Below, piece after piece: positions 19,307 to 28,533 of a stretch of 51,228 nucleotides of DNA. Each line of letters opens with the position of its first letter. Position 1 is the stretch's first letter. The position numbers and the translations under genes are program-made. The stretch comes from Streptomyces sp. MUM 2J (GTDB lineage: Bacteria; Actinomycetota; Actinomycetes; Streptomycetales; Streptomycetaceae). A model generated the notes under the pieces. The model saw nothing but the letters and a program-made list of their open reading frames with translations. It made no database searches and was not told where the DNA came from. Location: the NCBI RefSeq assembly GCF_022414535.1, contig NZ_JADWYM010000047.1, forward strand, positions 1 to 51,228, in the 5' to 3' direction.

Positions 19307-22300
19307 TCAGCCACCGGCGGCGCGGAAGCGGTCCGCCCAGAAGGCGCTGACCTCAGCCACTTGTGTCGGAATCAGGGGGTTGTCACGGCAGGCCGCGGCG
19401 AGGTGGTCGAAGCGCAGTGCGATGCCGCGTCGCGCCACGTCCGGGTGAGGGACGCAGGCAGGCTGGGAGTCCAGCTCGAACGATGGTCCGGCAGTCCTAC
19501 CGCGGCGGCCCGAGGGCAGGGTCACCAGGAGTTCTGCCAGCGGACGCATGACGCCCGCCATCACGTCGATGGCGCAGTTCATCAGGTCGGACCTGCGAAG
19601 GCTTTGGTCCGGACCCTCGCCGAAGTGCTGAGCCATCAACTGCAGCGTCAGGAAGTAGCCACGGTTGAACAACCGCATCACCGCGCGGGCATCGGTATCG
19701 GTGACGGTCTGCAGAGCATGGTTCCCCTGGCGGAGCGTGGGGTTGCGCACCACCGGGTACGCGGGACTCCATCGTCGGCGGCGCGAGCCACCCGGTCTGG
19801 CGCTGGTCTCGGTCGCCAGCGCGTCGGCGATCCGCAGGAACGCGCTGTGGTGCGAGTCCTCCTCGTGCCCCTCGGCCAGCACACCGCCCTCCCCCTGCTC
19901 GCGAATCACGTCAACGGCGAACAGCGCGCTGCGCAGGTCGTCCACCTGAAGCTGGTAGTCGGGGTGCCGGCGGTTGATCGACTCGCGCAGGAAGAGGTGG
20001 TGCTCACCGCCTCCGCTGCCGCGGTCGACGAGGAAGAGGTCCGGGACGCGCTGCAGTCCTTCCCGGATGTTTCCGTACAACTCGCTGATCGAGCCGTAGC
20101 CCACCCCCGCACGAGCGGCCGGCACCGGCGCCAGGCCGCCGCGACGTACCTCGCCCACGAGGTCGTCCGGCTGCTCGATCACGAGGAACCGCTCGATACT
20201 GGCCCGGTCCAGTGCCTCCAGGCAGAAGTCCAGTGGCACGCTCAACTCGCCGTTGAGCGTCCCGAAGTCGATGACCGGGATGAAGAAGGGCTCACCGATC
20301 GCCGTGAGGATGTTGTTGGCGAGCAGGAAGTGGATCATCTCCTCGCGGGCGACCGCGAGGAGCGTTCCCCGGAACCCGCCGTCCGTCGTCTTGCCGCCGT
20401 CCCCGCAGACGAGCCGGAGCTGCTCCGGTGTCCACAGTTCCTGCCGCACGTACTCCAGGGCAGTACCGTGGGTGGGAACGGAGTATGCCGCGTACAAATA
20501 CTGCAGCATCACGGCCAGTTCGAGGGTGACCGCCTGGCGCAACGCGGTGACCAGTTCGCCCCGGCTGTCCATTCCCCCGCCCGGCCGGTGGGACGACGGT
20601 AGGACCCGCGTCACTTCGTGCGGTTGCTGTTGGGTCCGCAGGAAATCCAGCAGCAAGGCCGACTGGGGGTGGGTCAGGTCACGGGTGGGCGGCATGTAGT
20701 ATGTTTTACCCTTGTTGTGCGGGTCACACATCTGCCAGATCAGCTGGGCGTACGTCTCCGCCCGGCACTGGTCCGCCAGCGCGAAGACCTCCGTCTTCAT
20801 GAACGAGTACACCTGCTCGTAGTAGGCGAAGACTTCCGCGTAGATGTGCTGGAACGTCACGTCCCGGTGCTGCGCGTCGGCCAGATGCCAGTCGTCGGGC
20901 AGCACGCGCAGCGAGAGGTGCCCGGCGCCGGGCCAGAACCCGAGGGCGTCGTCGTGGTCGTAACCGATGGCGGCAGAGCCGGTCTGCTCGGGGTCGCAGG
21001 GCAGGTCGTCCGGGCCGGTGGACAGCAGGACGCGGGCGGTGCCAGCGCGCGCTCCGCGGAGGGTCAGCCACCCGCGGCCCGCGGGGCCGGTGTCGATGAC
21101 GCAGGTATCCGACCAGGTACCGGGCTTCCCGAGCCGGCCCGGGCGCAGACGTGCGACCGAGACGTCGCCGCACCGCGCCCCGGCGGAGCGCGCGGCCTCG
21201 TCGCGGGGAAGGGCCGCGGGGTTGAAGAACTGCCTGACCACGATCCGCTGGACGGGCGCAGGACGCCCCCGTACGTAGGACCGGACCGCGACCTCGACGT
21301 CGTGGTCGCGGTCGTCGGGGCCGCGGGGGTGTTCCACGATGAGGCTCGCCTCGTCGGTCTGGACATTGATCTCCCGCTCGCGCAGCCACGGCTCCCCGCT
21401 GCGGTGGCCCGCGGAGACCAGGCAGAGCGCCTCCGCACGCATGGCCTCGGCCCCGGTCTCACCTGGCACCATGACGATGCCGCTGGTCAGGTGGTAGCCC
21501 TTGTCGAGGTACGCCTCCCTGGGCAACCGGGCCACCAGCCGCCCGGTGCCGGCGGTGCGCAGCTCCAGGTCGCCGAGGTCGACCAGCGCGGGTGGTTCGC
21601 AGGGGTCGTCACGGCGCAGCGAGGGCACAGCGGTGATCATGTTGAAGATGGCGTGCCCGCCTGTCAGGTCGACGGTCATGGTGTGCGGGCTGTCCGCCCG
21701 CACACCCCCGTCGACCCGGTGCGGTACGAGCAGCCGCCCCGCTGGGTAGGTCGCGAGCTCGTCCGGTCGCCAGGGAGCGATCGTCCCGCGGATGTGCCAC
21801 CGGCCGGGGCGGTCGGGTGCCTGCGGCGGCGCCATGTCGCTCAGCGCGAACTGGACGACGAGACCGGAGCACGCGTCCGACGCCACGACATCGCGCAGCC
21901 GCCGTACGGCGGGTGAGGCGTCCGCCTGGTCGTACCACGTCAGGTCGTCGTCCGCGGACATCACGAACTGGTGCACGACGGAGCGGCGCAGCCGCTTCGC
22001 CAGGGCATGCTCCTCGAACGCCCGGACGTGCCGGAAGTTGTGCCAGCGCGGGGGGTGGAAGCCGTGAACCGAACCGCTGGCCATGTAGCCGGTGTCGTGG
22101 GAGCGCCCGTCCCGGCCGAAGCAGGACTGACCGACCATGAGTGTCGTCGTCCATTCCGAGGCGGGGTCCACGTCGAACACCCGCGCCCGGTTGACCGTGC
22201 TGGCGAGGTATTCGTTGTAGTGCCCCCACATGTCGACGAACCGCCCGGTCACCGGATCGCTGACGTCGACGCGTCCGGGACTGGTCTCCACACTGATGAT

Positions 22301-22582
22301 GCGCGCGTCGACCGAGAAGTGGCCGCTGCCCGCGAAGTTCTCCCCCCGGGCTGCGCTGAACGGCCCGTCCGGTGTGATGCGGCCCTGTGCGTCGAACCTC
22401 GGGCCGAGCCGGTCCAGGTAGTCGTGGTACTCGGTGGGTGGTCGGTCGACCGGGAACGGCCGACCGTCGGCCGTGAGCGCCGTGTTGGTCGCCAGATCGA
22501 CCAGGCCGCTGTGCGGACCGGTGGGGAGATGGGTTGTCGCTGTTCCGCGGAAGTGCAACCGCGGCAGTTCGAAGACGCTCAC
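19307..22582 (-). CDS. staD: chromopyrrolic acid synthase (RebD/StaD/VioB family)
   Basis: A 1091-residue protein of the family that couples two molecules of indole-3-pyruvate imine and closes the pyrrole of chromopyrrolic acid, the core step of indolocarbazole assembly. The N-terminus (SVFELPRLHFRGTATTHLPT) and the block VYSFMKTEVFALADQCRAET followed by QLIWQMCDPHNKGKTYYMPP are typical of RebD/VioB. The C-terminal part is ferritin-like: TLELAVMLQYLYAAYSVPTH, then AREEMIHFLLANNIL and EGHEEDSHHSAF provide Glu/His metal ligands. The chosen GTG 22582 follows CAGGGAG; the open frame continues 221 codons upstream but those lack the family sequence and overlap rmlC. RebD is about 1010 residues, so this protein is somewhat longer. 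It is divergent from rmlC. Confidence 0.93.
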   Translation of the reverse strand: MSVFELPRLHFRGTATTHLPTGPHSGLVDLATNTALTADGRPFPVDRPPTEYHDYLDRLGPRFDAQGRITPDGPFSAARGENFAGSGHFSVDARIISVETSPGRVDVSDPVTGRFVDMWGHYNEYLASTVNRARVFDVDPASEWTTTLMVGQSCFGRDGRSHDTGYMASGSVHGFHPPRWHNFRHVRAFEEHALAKRLRRSVVHQFVMSADDDLTWYDQADASPAVRRLRDVVASDACSGLVVQFALSDMAPPQAPDRPGRWHIRGTIAPWRPDELATYPAGRLLVPHRVDGGVRADSPHTMTVDLTGGHAIFNMITAVPSLRRDDPCEPPALVDLGDLELRTAGTGRLVARLPREAYLDKGYHLTSGIVMVPGETGAEAMRAEALCLVSAGHRSGEPWLREREINVQTDEASLIVEHPRGPDDRDHDVEVAVRSYVRGRPAPVQRIVVRQFFNPAALPRDEAARSAGARCGDVSVARLRPGRLGKPGTWSDTCVIDTGPAGRGWLTLRGARAGTARVLLSTGPDDLPCDPEQTGSAAIGYDHDDALGFWPGAGHLSLRVLPDDWHLADAQHRDVTFQHIYAEVFAYYEQVYSFMKTEVFALADQCRAETYAQLIWQMCDPHNKGKTYYMPPTRDLTHPQSALLLDFLRTQQQPHEVTRVLPSSHRPGGGMDSRGELVTALRQAVTLELAVMLQYLYAAYSVPTHGTALEYVRQELWTPEQLRLVCGDGGKTTDGGFRGTLLAVAREEMIHFLLANNILTAIGEPFFIPVIDFGTLNGELSVPLDFCLEALDRASIERFLVIEQPDDLVGEVRRGGLAPVPAARAGVGYGSISELYGNIREGLQRVPDLFLVDRGSGGGEHHLFLRESINRRHPDYQLQVDDLRSALFAVDVIREQGEGGVLAEGHEEDSHHSAFLRIADALATETSARPGGSRRRRWSPAYPVVRNPTLRQGNHALQTVTDTDARAVMRLFNRGYFLTLQLMAQHFGEGPDQSLRRSDLMNCAIDVMAGVMRPLAELLVTLPSGRRGRTAGPSFELDSQPACVPHPDVARRGIALRFDHLAAACRDNPLIPTQVAEVSAFWADRFRAAGG

Positions 22583-22885
22583 GCTCGGCAGCTCCCTGGG
22601 TTCGTCCGTCCGCGGACGTGCGCCTTGGCAACGATGGGCACGCGGCCCTGTGTCAGTCGGGACCGCCATGCCGCCCATTCTTCGAGAGCTCCTGCGCGCT
22701 CCGCATCCCCCAGTGGGCGTCCGCCGTGGGGGGCGGCGACTGCGTGAGCGGTCCACCGGGCGTGCCGCAGACCACTGCACCCCGCACGAACGCACGGGTC
22801 TCGAGGAACCGGCCGGCCGGCTGTGCCGGGGGAGGCAGCATTGACGGCAGGGCCCGGTCAGGCGGGCAGGACCACCGGAGGAATC
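22583..22885. promoter_or_regulatory. divergent promoter region, StaD-like gene / rmlC
   Basis: The 303 bases between the two starts should carry promoters for both the chromopyrrolate synthase (minus) and the epimerase (plus). No clear -10/-35 pair or operator palindrome stands out by eye. A good GGAGGAATC ribosome site precedes rmlC. Confidence 0.5.
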
Positions 22886-23488
22886 ATGGAAGCATGCAAG
22901 CTCGCCGTCGAGGGAGCCCTCGAGTTCCGCGCTTCCGCGTTCGTCGACGAGCGGGGCCTGTTCGTCACGACCTTCCAGGAAGCAGTGTTCGCAGCGGCCC
23001 GTGGCGGGCCGCTGTTCACCGTCGCGCAGACCAACCACAGCGTGTCCCGTCGTGGAGTGATCCGGGGGATCCACTACACGGCGGTCCCGCCCGGCGCCGC
23101 GAAGTACGTGTACTGCGCGGCCGGCGAGGCACTGGACATCGTGGTCGACCTCAGGATCGGATCGCCTACCTTCGGCTGCTGGCAGGCGGTGGCGATGAAC
23201 CGGCGAGAGTTCCGGGCCGTCTACATCCCCTGCGGAGTGGGCCACGCATTCATCGCACTGCGTGATGAAACCGTCATATCTTACATGCTGTCCACAAGCT
23301 ACGTGCCTGAGGCCGAGCGTGCCATCTCCGTCTTCGATCCCGAGTTGGGACTGTCGTTTCCCGCGGACATCGAGCCCGTGATGTCCGAGCGGGACAGTGC
23401 CGCGATCACGCTGGCCGAGGCACGCGAACGGGGACTGCTGCCCGACTACGAACGATGCAGGGAGCTTGAGGGGCCCACGCTCGGCTGA
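22886..23488 (+). CDS. rmlC: dTDP-4-dehydrorhamnose 3,5-epimerase
   Basis: A 200-residue cupin enzyme converting dTDP-4-keto-6-deoxyglucose to the 4-keto-L-rhamnose form. SRRGVIRGIHYTAVPPGAAK holds the catalytic His and the conserved substrate Arg; EALDIVVDLRIGSPTFG has the partner Asp; VPCGVGHAF-like text appears as YIPCGVGHAFIAL, and the Tyr lies in STSYVPEAERAI. ATG 22886 is fixed by GGAGGAATC. With rmlA, rmlB and rmlD on the other strand it completes the L-rhamnose pathway. A 3- or 5-only epimerase cannot be excluded, since those enzymes look alike. Confidence 0.9.
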   Translation: MEACKLAVEGALEFRASAFVDERGLFVTTFQEAVFAAARGGPLFTVAQTNHSVSRRGVIRGIHYTAVPPGAAKYVYCAAGEALDIVVDLRIGSPTFGCWQAVAMNRREFRAVYIPCGVGHAFIALRDETVISYMLSTSYVPEAERAISVFDPELGLSFPADIEPVMSERDSAAITLAEARERGLLPDYERCRELEGPTLG

Positions 23489-23618
23489 ACCGGTATCGCA
23501 CCGTCCGGCCGCGTTCGCCTTCTTCGGGCGCCTCCGAACAGCGGCCGCAAGGTACCGGCCGCGACGGCTGACGCTGTCTCCGCCGTGGCCGCGAGTGGTT
23601 TCCGGGTCAACGGGATGG

Positions 23619-23831
23619 TCACTCCTCCAGGCCCAGGGCGTGAGCCGGGCAGCTGGCCACGGCCTGCCGAAGGCTCGTGAGGTGCTGTACGCCCGGCGTG
23701 GCGTCGAGGAGGACGACGAGGCCGGTGTCCTCCGACTGGTCGAACACCGCAGGAGCCGTCACCGCGCACAGACCTGCTCCGATGCACGCATCGCGCTTCA
23801 CCTGCACGCGCGGCGCCTTCTCCTGAGTCAC
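23619..23831 (-). CDS. 3Fe-4S ferredoxin, P450 partner type
   Basis: Seventy residues with KRDACIGAGLCAVTAPAVF and ASCPAHAL: the CxxxxxC...CP spacing of short [3Fe-4S] ferredoxins that feed electrons to Streptomyces P450s. In this type the second cysteine position of the usual 4Fe motif is Ala/Gly, as seen here (C-IGAGL-C). GTG 23831 overlaps a TGA of an upstream decayed frame. It lies downstream of the methyltransferase and P450 genes on the same strand and probably supports the cluster P450s. No ferredoxin reductase is seen in the window, so a general cellular one must serve. Confidence 0.9.
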   Translation of the reverse strand: MTQEKAPRVQVKRDACIGAGLCAVTAPAVFDQSEDTGLVVLLDATPGVQHLTSLRQAVASCPAHALGLEE

Positions 23832-24042
23832 CAGGCCACCTCCAGATACTCGGGGTCGTTGGCGAAGCCGGTCCCGCGCATGTCGGCAGGAGTCACCGGC
23901 TCAACCGGGAGGAAGAGGGGGAAGCGCCGGGGCCGGGCCGGCAAGAGGGCCTTCACCTTTCGCCCTCCTCGTGGCGGACGCCGCCGACGCGTCTGCGCCC
24001 GCCGCTGCCCGGCGGCGGGCCGCATTCGGCGCCGACGGGCAC

Positions 24043-24906
24043 TCAGTCGTGCTGCTTTGCGGTCCGTGCCAGGACGTACGCCACCGGAAAACCGAAGGTC
24101 ACCCGGCCCTCGCTGTCTGCTTCCCGGGTCGCTTCGTCGATGAGTTCCTGCTCCAGGGACGCCCTGCGCTCCCCCGGCACGGCGTCCCATACGGCGCGCA
24201 TGCCGTGCTGCTGGGTCCAGCGGACGACTCCTTCCGGGGAGTTCCCGACGACGCGCACCTCTTCGCGGTGCTCCTCTATATCGACGAACCCCTCCTTCTC
24301 CAGCATCCCCGGGATGCTGGACAGGTCGAGAAGGTTGCCCTCGACGAGTCTGGCGAGCATCGGGTGACTGGCCATGACGGCGGACGGGATCTCCGCAGCG
24401 AGCCGGCCGATGTCGACCGGACCCGTGCGCCAGGCCCCTGTCTGGTTGCGGGTGTCCGGGGCGGTGAACGCGAGACGTCCGCCCGGTCGAAGGAGCGTGC
24501 GGTAGTTGCCGAATGCCGTGGGCAGGTCCGGCATCATCACGATGCTCATACTGCCGGTGATCGCGTCGAAGTCACCGGGCGGGAAGTGGGGGTTCGTGCC
24601 GTCCATCTGCAGCACGTTGATGGTGCCGAGCCCGGAGGACGTCACGTCGGCCGCGATCGCATCAATCATCCCCTGTGACAGGTCGATGCCGACCACCGAC
24701 CCGCTGGCTCCAACCGCTTCAGCAAGCGGAAACGTCACGGCTCCGCGTCCGCACCCGACATCGAGCACCCTGGCTCCCGGCTGGACGCCGAGATGCTCGA
24801 TCAACCGCAGGGCAAGCGGCCTGAAAAAGACGACTCCCTCGGTGTCGTACTTGTCTGCGACCTTGTCGAAGACGCCGTCGAACACGCCCTTTTGTGATTC
24901 AGTCAT
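24043..24906 (-). CDS. class I SAM-dependent methyltransferase
   Basis: A 287-residue cytosolic methyltransferase. ARVLDVGCGRGAVTFPLAEA (residues about 45-64) is SAM motif I, VVGIDLSQGMIDA motif II, and DAITGSMSIVMMPDLPTAFG with GGRLAFTAPDTRN complete the fold; the region beyond 190 is a cap that would shape the substrate pocket. AAGGAGATACTG in front of ATG 24906 is an excellent ribosome site. It is the intact paralogue of the frameshifted gene at 11932-12791. Target could be an aglycone or sugar hydroxyl or an amide nitrogen; it does not show the MycE-type DDGTH motif. The end lies about 210 bases before the ferredoxin gene. Confidence 0.88.
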   Translation of the reverse strand: MTESQKGVFDGVFDKVADKYDTEGVVFFRPLALRLIEHLGVQPGARVLDVGCGRGAVTFPLAEAVGASGSVVGIDLSQGMIDAIAADVTSSGLGTINVLQMDGTNPHFPPGDFDAITGSMSIVMMPDLPTAFGNYRTLLRPGGRLAFTAPDTRNQTGAWRTGPVDIGRLAAEIPSAVMASHPMLARLVEGNLLDLSSIPGMLEKEGFVDIEEHREEVRVVGNSPEGVVRWTQQHGMRAVWDAVPGERRASLEQELIDEATREADSEGRVTFGFPVAYVLARTAKQHD

Positions 24907-25225
24907 CAGTATCTCCTTGTTCTCGCTGCGAGGGACACGTTCTTGATCACCACTCGAGAGGGATGGTCATGGGACGGCGCAGAAGGCTGTCCCGCTGCAA
25001 CTCAGTTCCTCCCACGGCACCGCCATGCGGATCCGGGGAAGTGCGCGATCAGGACACCCGGAGCTTCTTGCGGCACAACGCGGGCGAGCGGTGCCCTGAT
25101 TGAGTGTGTTCGTCATGTGCCTGCGTGAGCGCGTGCGTGCTACCCGTCCACACGGATGGTCAAGCACGGGGTGGCCTGGGCGGCGGTGGTCCGTGGCGCT
25201 CCCTCGTCGAAGCCGGCCGGCGTGC

Positions 25226-25399
25226 TCAGTCGCGGGCGCCGACCGCCTGCCGGGCGGACTCGCAGGTCAGGACGAGGCGGACCTCCTTGCCTGCTGCGTC
25301 AGGGTCCGAACCACCGGGGCATTCGCTCGATGCCACCGCGGCCGGGTCGTGTTCATCGGCTTCGGCCAGCGCGAACAGGCAGAGGGGAAGCTCGGTCAT
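25226..25399 (-). CDS. small hypothetical protein (57 residues)
   Basis: ATG 25399 with GAAGGG upstream opens a 57-codon frame, MTELPLCLFALAEADEHD to LTCESARQAVGARD, with strong third-position GC and a stop at 25226. It begins 34 bases after the P450 stop on the same strand, so it may be the next gene of that operon. Three Cys are present without a recognisable pattern. Family unknown; it could also be a fragment of a lost gene in the gap before the methyltransferase. Confidence 0.4.
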   Translation of the reverse strand: MTELPLCLFALAEADEHDPAAVASSECPGGSDPDAAGKEVRLVLTCESARQAVGARD

Positions 25400-25432
25400 C
25401 CTCAGTACCCTTCGGTGACGCCCGCAGGCCCA

Positions 25433-26629
25433 TCACCATTCGACGGGAAGGATCCGCGGCCCGCGCTGCAGACCGCCCTCCTTCCACTCCACTTCCGCAG
25501 GCGGCACCGCCAGTCGAAGCGTCGGAACACGCTGGGTCAGCTGCAGCAGTGCCGTTTGCAGCTCGAGTCGCGCCAGCGGAGCCCCTAGACAGAAGTGTGG
25601 ACCTGCTCCGAACGACATGTGCTTGACCGCGTCAGACCGACCGAGGTCCAGGTCGTTCGGGCACGTGTACAACCCAGGGTCGCGATTGGCCACATGATGG
25701 AGCACCGCGACCGTCTCACCGGCACGTATCGTTTGTCCGCCCAGATCGACATCCTCCACAGCCACCCGCACGGGCAGCCCCGACGGGGACAGCAGCAGGA
25801 AGCGCAGCAGTTCCTCGACCGCATTGGGGATCAGCTCGGGGCACCCGACCAGCCGGACGTACTCCTCCCGGCGTGTCAGCAGGAGCAGGAGAGAGTTCGA
25901 CAGCTGCTTGAGCGTGGTGTCGTGGCCGGCACCCAGCATGAGGAAGAGGTTCTTGACCAACTGGTCCTCGGTCAGGCGGTCGCCCTGCTCGGAGACGCCG
26001 ATGAGTTCGGTGGTGAGGTCGTCGCCGGGTTCGCGTCGCTTGCGCTCGACGAGTTGCTGCATGTAGCGCTGAAGGTTGCCGATGCCTTCGGCGATCTCCT
26101 CGCGGGTGAATCCGGTGTCGCCGAGCATCCGGTCGGTCCACTCCATGAACTGGTCCCGGTCGTCATACGGCACGCCGAGGAGCTGGCAGATCACGGTGAC
26201 CGGCAGGGGGGCGGTGACGTACTCAACCAGGTCGAGAGGCGGTCCCTTCCTCTCCATCGCGTCGAGCAGTTCGCCGACCAAGTCTGCTATCCACGGGCGC
26301 ATCCGTTCCACCATGCGCGGTGTGAACGCCTTGGCGAACAGGCGCCGCACGTGCGCGTGCTCCTCGCCGTCCATGCTGATCAGCAGATCGGGCACCGCGT
26401 TGCCGATCTGGCGGCCGTCCGGATCTACTGCCGCCCGTCTGCTGAAACGGGGGTCGGTGACAACCTGGCGTGCGACGTCGTTGCTCAGGGCGACCCAGAT
26501 TTCAGTGCCGTCCCGCGTCCGCGCGCGCGCCACCGGGGCGCGGTCCAGCATCTCGACGCCGAGAGTGTCCGTGTCGAGCGCGCCCGACTCGACGAAGGGG
26601 AATTCAGGGAGAGAAGGTATCCGTGTCAT
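25433..26629 (-). CDS. cytochrome P450 (CYP107-like class)
   Basis: A 398-residue soluble P450. The I-helix reads MLGAGHDTTLKQL, the ExxR of the K-helix is EELLR, and the heme loop FGAGPHFCLGAPLARLE has the ligand Cys347. All parts are intact. It starts at ATG 26629 directly after the ghost methyltransferase, whose frame runs into it without a stop. In staurosporine-type clusters a second P450 (StaN) makes the extra C-N bond between sugar and aglycone; in K252a-type chemistry P450s also alter the sugar. Either this enzyme or the one at 27274 may have such a role; which one cannot be decided from sequence alone. Electrons probably come from the ferredoxin at 23619. Confidence 0.92.
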   Translation of the reverse strand: MTRIPSLPEFPFVESGALDTDTLGVEMLDRAPVARARTRDGTEIWVALSNDVARQVVTDPRFSRRAAVDPDGRQIGNAVPDLLISMDGEEHAHVRRLFAKAFTPRMVERMRPWIADLVGELLDAMERKGPPLDLVEYVTAPLPVTVICQLLGVPYDDRDQFMEWTDRMLGDTGFTREEIAEGIGNLQRYMQQLVERKRREPGDDLTTELIGVSEQGDRLTEDQLVKNLFLMLGAGHDTTLKQLSNSLLLLLTRREEYVRLVGCPELIPNAVEELLRFLLLSPSGLPVRVAVEDVDLGGQTIRAGETVAVLHHVANRDPGLYTCPNDLDLGRSDAVKHMSFGAGPHFCLGAPLARLELQTALLQLTQRVPTLRLAVPPAEVEWKEGGLQRGPRILPVEW

Positions 26630-26635
26630 ATTCGT

Positions 26636-27281
26636 CTTTTCGTCAGAGAAAGAGCGCCGACTCTGCGAACGTCCCCCATGCGGGGATCCCACGCTCGGTG
26701 TTGACACTCCCTTCTTGATGAACGCGATGTGGTGCTGCATGTGGACGCCCCAGACGGTCCGGTCGGTGACGGTGGGCTCGTACTCGGCATCCGGCACGGG
26801 CTGCAGGTGGATGAGGCCGTCGGGCAGGGAATTCGCGAACCTGGCTGGGTGGTAGGGGAGTTGAGGCTGCTGCTGTCGATCCAGCCCGGCCAGTGGGAGA
26901 CGGCCCACGCCCTCGATCACGAAGGGCCGCCGGCCCGCAGGTTCGGGAACAGAGCGGTGAATGACGTGAGGACGTGGTGCTTCAGGAGGATGCCGCCGCC
27001 GATGACGTTGTCCAACGGCCCGAAGGCCACCGCAAGGGAGGCGAGGAACCCGGTGCCGTCCTGGGCGCCGTGCAGCGCCCTGGCCTGTTGCGGAGCGTAC
27101 AGATGTTCCGCTGGACCGGCACCTTGTCGTCCGGTCCGGAGAGCACGCGCGTCGGTCCGGCCACTTCGGTGAGCACGATGCCGGCGATCCGCGCCGCTCC
27201 ACACGGCGCGGTGGCGGCGTACTTCGTCGGGTCGGGTTGCACCGTGATGGCGAGTACGGATGCGATCGATGTCTCAGTCAC
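26636..27281 (-). pseudogene. ghost of a MycE-like methyltransferase
   Basis: GTG 27281 opens a frame with RIAGIVLTEVAGPTRVLSGP, aligning with the middle of the gene at 13050 (AAKLVRDVLSGPRLDLAEI). The SAM-binding core is deleted. Other frames then give AVAFGPLDNVIGGGILLKHH, where the intact gene has GPFDIVIDDGTHVSEH, so the metal site is gone, and EYEPTVTDRTVWGVHMQHHI followed by AFIKKGVST, matching YEPTLTDRTVSGVCLHHNIA in the intact copy. Large deletions and frameshifts show it is dead. The last piece is in frame with the P450 at 25433. Confidence 0.85.
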
Positions 27282-28533
27282 GTGCCTCGGACCTTCCGTG
27301 AGCAGGGGAGGACGAGCAGGCGGCGTCGAGTACGACGGGCAGATGACTGATGCGCCGAGTCATCCATTCGGACTGCCACTGCACCTCGGTGGTCTCGCTC
27401 AGCCGGGCTTCAGGGAAACGAGCCAGGAAGGCGTTCAGAGCGATCCTCGCCTCCAGCCGGGCCATCGGCGCTCCCAGGCAGTAGTGGTGCCCCAAGCCGA
27501 AGCTGATGTGGTTGCGGGCTTCGCCCGGGCTGAACTCCGATGCGGATTGCCCGTGCGGGCAGCGGTTCGCTGCCGCCACGTTGATCTGCACAGGGGCGCC
27601 CTGGGGGATGAGATAGCCGCCAAGACCGATGTCCTCTGTAGCGAAGCGCCAAGTGGCATGCGGAAAGGGCGGGTGAATGCGCAGAGTCTCCTCGATCCAC
27701 GCACCGATCTCCGCCTCGGTGCGCGGGCGGGAGCCGACGGGTGCGCGCAACGCCTCCATGATCGCTGAGGAGATCAGGCTGGCTGTCGACTCGTATCCGG
27801 CCATCACCAGGCCTACCGTCCACGTCACGACCTCGTTGGGGGTGATCGCCTCGTCACCGTCGACGGCTTCGAGCAGCCCGGTGATCAGTCCGTCGTCCAG
27901 CGAGCACGGATCACCGGCCCATTCGGCCACCGCCCGGGCAAGCGTGGCGACACCACCCACCCGCACGGGCTGGTGCGGTGAATAGATGATGTCGTCGGTG
28001 GCCCGGCGTAGCGCGGCGTGCATCTGTGACCGCAAACCGAGCATCTCGCAGAAGAAGCCCAGGGGAAGCGGATAGGTGTAGCGCTCGACCAGGTTCACCT
28101 CGCCGTCCGCGGTGACCTCGGCGGCGAGCTCGTCCAGCAGCTTCTCCGCGAGGGCGGAAAGCCGCTCACCCCACCTCGCCACATTGCGCGGGGTGAAGAC
28201 CTGTGTGTGGAGCCGCCTGATTCTGGTGTGCTCAGGTCCCTCGCTCATCACCATGGTGCGGGCCACTTCGGCGCGCGGTTGCGAGCCGAGCATGACGCCC
28301 GGGACCCGCATCCACTCGGGCATGAGCTCGATGTCCTTGCTCAGTCTTCGGTCGGTCAGGGCGGCACGGGCGAGATCGATGTCGCAGACCGACCAGGCCG
28401 TCCCGCCGTAGTAGTCGACCTTGACGATCGGCGCCGCTCGCCCTGCTGCCGCCAGGCTCGGCATGCAGTCGACGGAGACCGGAACGGTCGGCATGTCGAC
28501 GCATGGCGCGTCCAGCAGCTTTTCGGCCTTCAC
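27274..28533 (-). CDS. cytochrome P450, tailoring type
   Basis: A 419-residue P450 whose GTG start (28533) overlaps the glycosyltransferase stop (GTGA) and follows GGAGGCGAG, so the two are co-translated. The K-helix motif is EETLR, the heme loop FGLGHHYCLGAPMARLEAR with Cys352. The I-helix reads VMAGYESTASLI: the usual acid-Thr pair appears as Glu-Ser-Thr, still compatible with oxygen activation. An exact paralogue in tract A (14280-15034) is ruined. Being coupled to the glycosyltransferase, it is a good candidate for acting on the glycosylated intermediate, for example a StaN-like second C-N bond or oxidation of the rhamnose. This is inference from position. Confidence 0.92.
   Translation of the reverse strand: MKAEKLLDAPCVDMPTVPVSVDCMPSLAAAGRAAPIVKVDYYGGTAWSVCDIDLARAALTDRRLSKDIELMPEWMRVPGVMLGSQPRAEVARTMVMSEGPEHTRIRRLHTQVFTPRNVARWGERLSALAEKLLDELAAEVTADGEVNLVERYTYPLPLGFFCEMLGLRSQMHAALRRATDDIIYSPHQPVRVGGVATLARAVAEWAGDPCSLDDGLITGLLEAVDGDEAITPNEVVTWTVGLVMAGYESTASLISSAIMEALRAPVGSRPRTEAEIGAWIEETLRIHPPFPHATWRFATEDIGLGGYLIPQGAPVQINVAAANRCPHGQSASEFSPGEARNHISFGLGHHYCLGAPMARLEARIALNAFLARFPEARLSETTEVQWQSEWMTRRISHLPVVLDAACSSSPAHGRSEARD

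Noticed and set aside
20618..21916. 432-codon plus-strand frame inside the chromopyrrolate synthase gene
   Set aside because: Shadow of the real minus-strand gene produced by high GC; its protein has no recognisable features.
22583..23245. Upstream in-frame extension of the chromopyrrolate synthase to 1312 codons
   Set aside because: The added part overlaps rmlC on the other strand and lacks family sequence; GTG 22582 has a good ribosome site and gives a length nearer to RebD/StaD.
25433..27202. One 589-codon P450 fusion protein
   Set aside because: The first 190 codons are a decayed methyltransferase in mixed frames; the P450 starts normally at 26629.
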